DNA from: JADFRG01 sp048054495
GTDB lineage: Bacteria; Chloroflexota; Anaerolineae; Anaerolineales; E44-bin32
Length of the DNA: 5,836 nt
Reading direction: 5' to 3'
NCBI GenBank assembly: GCA_048054495.1
Contig: JBGMQN010000035.1
Location: 1-5,836, forward strand
Below, piece by piece: positions 4,481-5,836 of the stretch (the stretch's first letter is position 1; the number at the start of each line of letters is the position of its first letter). The position numbers and the translations under genes were made by a program. The notes beneath the pieces are model-generated. The model was not told the DNA's origin and did no database searches. It saw only the letters and a program-made list of their open reading frames with translations.

Positions 4481-5836
4481 ATGACGACCCTGTTGCTGCG
4501 CAACGCTGAGCGGCTTGTGACGATGGACGAAGAACCAAGGCAGATCGCGGACGGAGGCCTATACGCTCGCGACAATGTAATTGAAGCGGTCGGCCTCACG
4601 GATGATCTGCCAGAAGGCGCGGATCGAGTCATCGATGCCAGCGGCATGATCGTGCTGCCCGGCCTCATCAATACCCACCATCATCTATATCAGACGCTGA
4701 CGCGCGCCCTCCCTGGTGCACAGGACGTGGAGCTCTTCGATTGGCTCACGCGCCTCTATCCCGTCTGGGGCGAGATGAACGACGAGGCGGTGTACACCTC
4801 CGCCTTCATTGGATTGGCGGAGCTGGCGCTCTCCGGATGCACTACGACCGCGGACCACCTCTATATCTATCCTAACGACAGCACACTGGACTCGACGATA
4901 CGCGCGGCGCAGGAGCTTGGCCTGCGCTTTCATCCCACGCGGGGCTCAATGAGTTTGGGCGCTTCTAAGGGCGGGTTGCCGCCCGATCACGTGGTGGAGC
5001 AGGAGGACGACATTCTGGCGGATAGCCGCCGGGTTATCCAGAAATATCATGATCCGAAGCCGTATTCCATGCTGCGCGTGGGACTCGCGCCGTGCTCGCC
5101 GTTCTCGGTGACCGGCGACCTCATGCGGGAGACTGCGGCACTGGCACGAGCCTCAGAAAACGTCATCCTGCACACGCATGTGGCGGAGACTGCGGATGAA
5201 GAGCGATATTGCCTGGAGCAGTTTGGAGCGCGGCCGGCGGAGTACATGCGCCAGCTCGGCTGGGTCGGTCCGGATGTCTGGTGGGCGCACGCCATCTACC
5301 TGAACGACGAGGAAATCCAGATGCTGGCAGAGACAGGGACCGGCGTCGCGCATTGCCCCACCTCGAACATGCGTCTAGGAGCCGGGATCGCCAGGGTGCG
5401 CCAGATGCGGGATGCGGGTGTCAAAGTTGGGATCGCGGTCGATGGCTCCGCCTCTAACGATGGAAACGACCTTCTTTTGGAAGCGCGCATGGCCATGCTA
5501 CTTCAGCGGGTCAATGGCGGTGCGGACGCCTTCGGCGTGATGGAGGCCCTCGAGCTGGCGACGCTGGGTTCGGCGGCGGTGATCGGGCGCGACGACTTGG
5601 GAAAGCTGGCGCCAGGGATGGCGGCCGATTTCATAGGGATCAAGACCGATCGGCTGGCGCTGGCAGGCGCCGCGATTCACGATCCGGTGGCCTCCTTGCT
5701 GCTGTGTACCGCAAGGGGCGTGGATCTTTCGGTCATCAACGGACGGGTCGTGGTATCGGAAGGTCAACTAAAGGGCGTTGATTTGGAAGGCGTAATCGCG
5801 AAACACAACAAGCTCGCCGGCGCCATGGCTGCTCGA
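4481..5836 (+). CDS. 8-oxoguanine deaminase-like amidohydrolase (right end not in window)
   Basis: The frame is open from the ATG at 4481 to the last base (452 codons) with no stop, so the gene is 3'-incomplete here, though the family's usual length (about 450) implies it ends just beyond. It is a metal-dependent amidohydrolase of the COG0402 type. Metal and catalytic residues are visible: HxH at H66/H68 in NTHHHLYQ, H233 and E236 in HTHVAE, H270 in WWAHAIY, and D321 in VDGSASND. The stretches SGCTTTADHLY (118-128), RGSMSLGASKGGLPPD (154-169), APCSPFSVT (203-211) and VAHCPTSNMRL (289-299) closely resemble bacterial 8-oxoguanine deaminases such as Pseudomonas PA0142, which convert 8-oxoguanine to urate and ammonia. 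Hydroxyatrazine hydrolases (AtzB) are close relatives, so the substrate is inferred. The start is 1 nt after the preceding stop (TGATATG), with GAGGAA (4461-4466) rather far upstream. Cotranscription with the membrane protein gene is likely. Confidence 0.88.
   Translation, partial: MTTLLLRNAERLVTMDEEPRQIADGGLYARDNVIEAVGLTDDLPEGADRVIDASGMIVLPGLINTHHHLYQTLTRALPGAQDVELFDWLTRLYPVWGEMNDEAVYTSAFIGLAELALSGCTTTADHLYIYPNDSTLDSTIRAAQELGLRFHPTRGSMSLGASKGGLPPDHVVEQEDDILADSRRVIQKYHDPKPYSMLRVGLAPCSPFSVTGDLMRETAALARASENVILHTHVAETADEERYCLEQFGARPAEYMRQLGWVGPDVWWAHAIYLNDEEIQMLAETGTGVAHCPTSNMRLGAGIARVRQMRDAGVKVGIAVDGSASNDGNDLLLEARMAMLLQRVNGGADAFGVMEALELATLGSAAVIGRDDLGKLAPGMAADFIGIKTDRLALAGAAIHDPVASLLLCTARGVDLSVINGRVVVSEGQLKGVDLEGVIAKHNKLAGAMAAR

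Noticed and set aside
3978..4484. A 168-codon + strand frame inside the YihY-family gene.
   Set aside because: It is a shifted frame of a clear membrane protein gene, rich in Ser, Gly and Arg, and has no independent ribosome site or family signature.
1..5836. A CRISPR array, mobile element, defence island or new multi-gene system.
   Set aside because: There are no spaced repeats, terminal inverted repeats, transposase, integrase or nuclease genes. All six genes fall in recognised families with housekeeping or metabolic roles.

Overview
This window carries six protein-coding genes, all on the + strand and tightly packed: a tryptophanyl-tRNA synthetase, a stand-alone cobalamin-binding subunit of the methylmalonyl-CoA mutase family, its MeaB-type GTPase chaperone, a PRPP synthase, a six-helix YihY-type membrane protein, and an 8-oxoguanine deaminase-like amidohydrolase that is still open at the right edge. 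I see no tRNA or rRNA gene, CRISPR array, transposase, insertion sequence or phage gene. Every stretch over 300 bases is covered by a gene.

Organism. The DNA is bacterial and moderately GC-rich, clearly above 50% by eye. Three hints point to an uncultured Chloroflexota-like or related deep-branching lineage: -10 boxes placed about 10 nt before start codons without Shine-Dalgarno sites, a split methylmalonyl-CoA mutase small subunit, and unusual sequence types of TrpRS and PRPP synthase. This assignment is inference with low to moderate confidence; Actinomycetota or Deinococcota-like lineages are not excluded.

Layout. Bases 1-113 hold no gene I can defend, but they contain a promoter-like pair (perfect TTGACA, 17-bp spacer, TATTCT) whose predicted start site falls almost on the trpS ATG at 114. 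trpS ends at 1127. The 56-nt gap to the next gene contains a stem-loop, and the -10-like TATACT lies just before the ATG at 1184. The B12-binding gene (1184-1597) and meaB (about 1602-2534) are translationally linked. prs follows after about 65 nt (2600-3550), yihY-like after a 41-nt gap (3592-4479), and the deaminase gene begins 1 nt after the yihY-like stop (4481 to the edge).

How they work together. The B12 subunit and MeaB form a clear functional pair: MeaB-type GTPases load and protect adenosylcobalamin in acyl-CoA mutases. The catalytic large mutase subunit is absent here and must be encoded elsewhere. The other genes look like housekeeping or salvage functions in the same transcriptional run: PRPP supply, purine-base deamination and a membrane protein. 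I found no convincing undescribed multi-gene system. The items most worth checking are the near-leaderless promoters, the divergent active-site loops of the PRPP synthase, and the orphan mutase small subunit.
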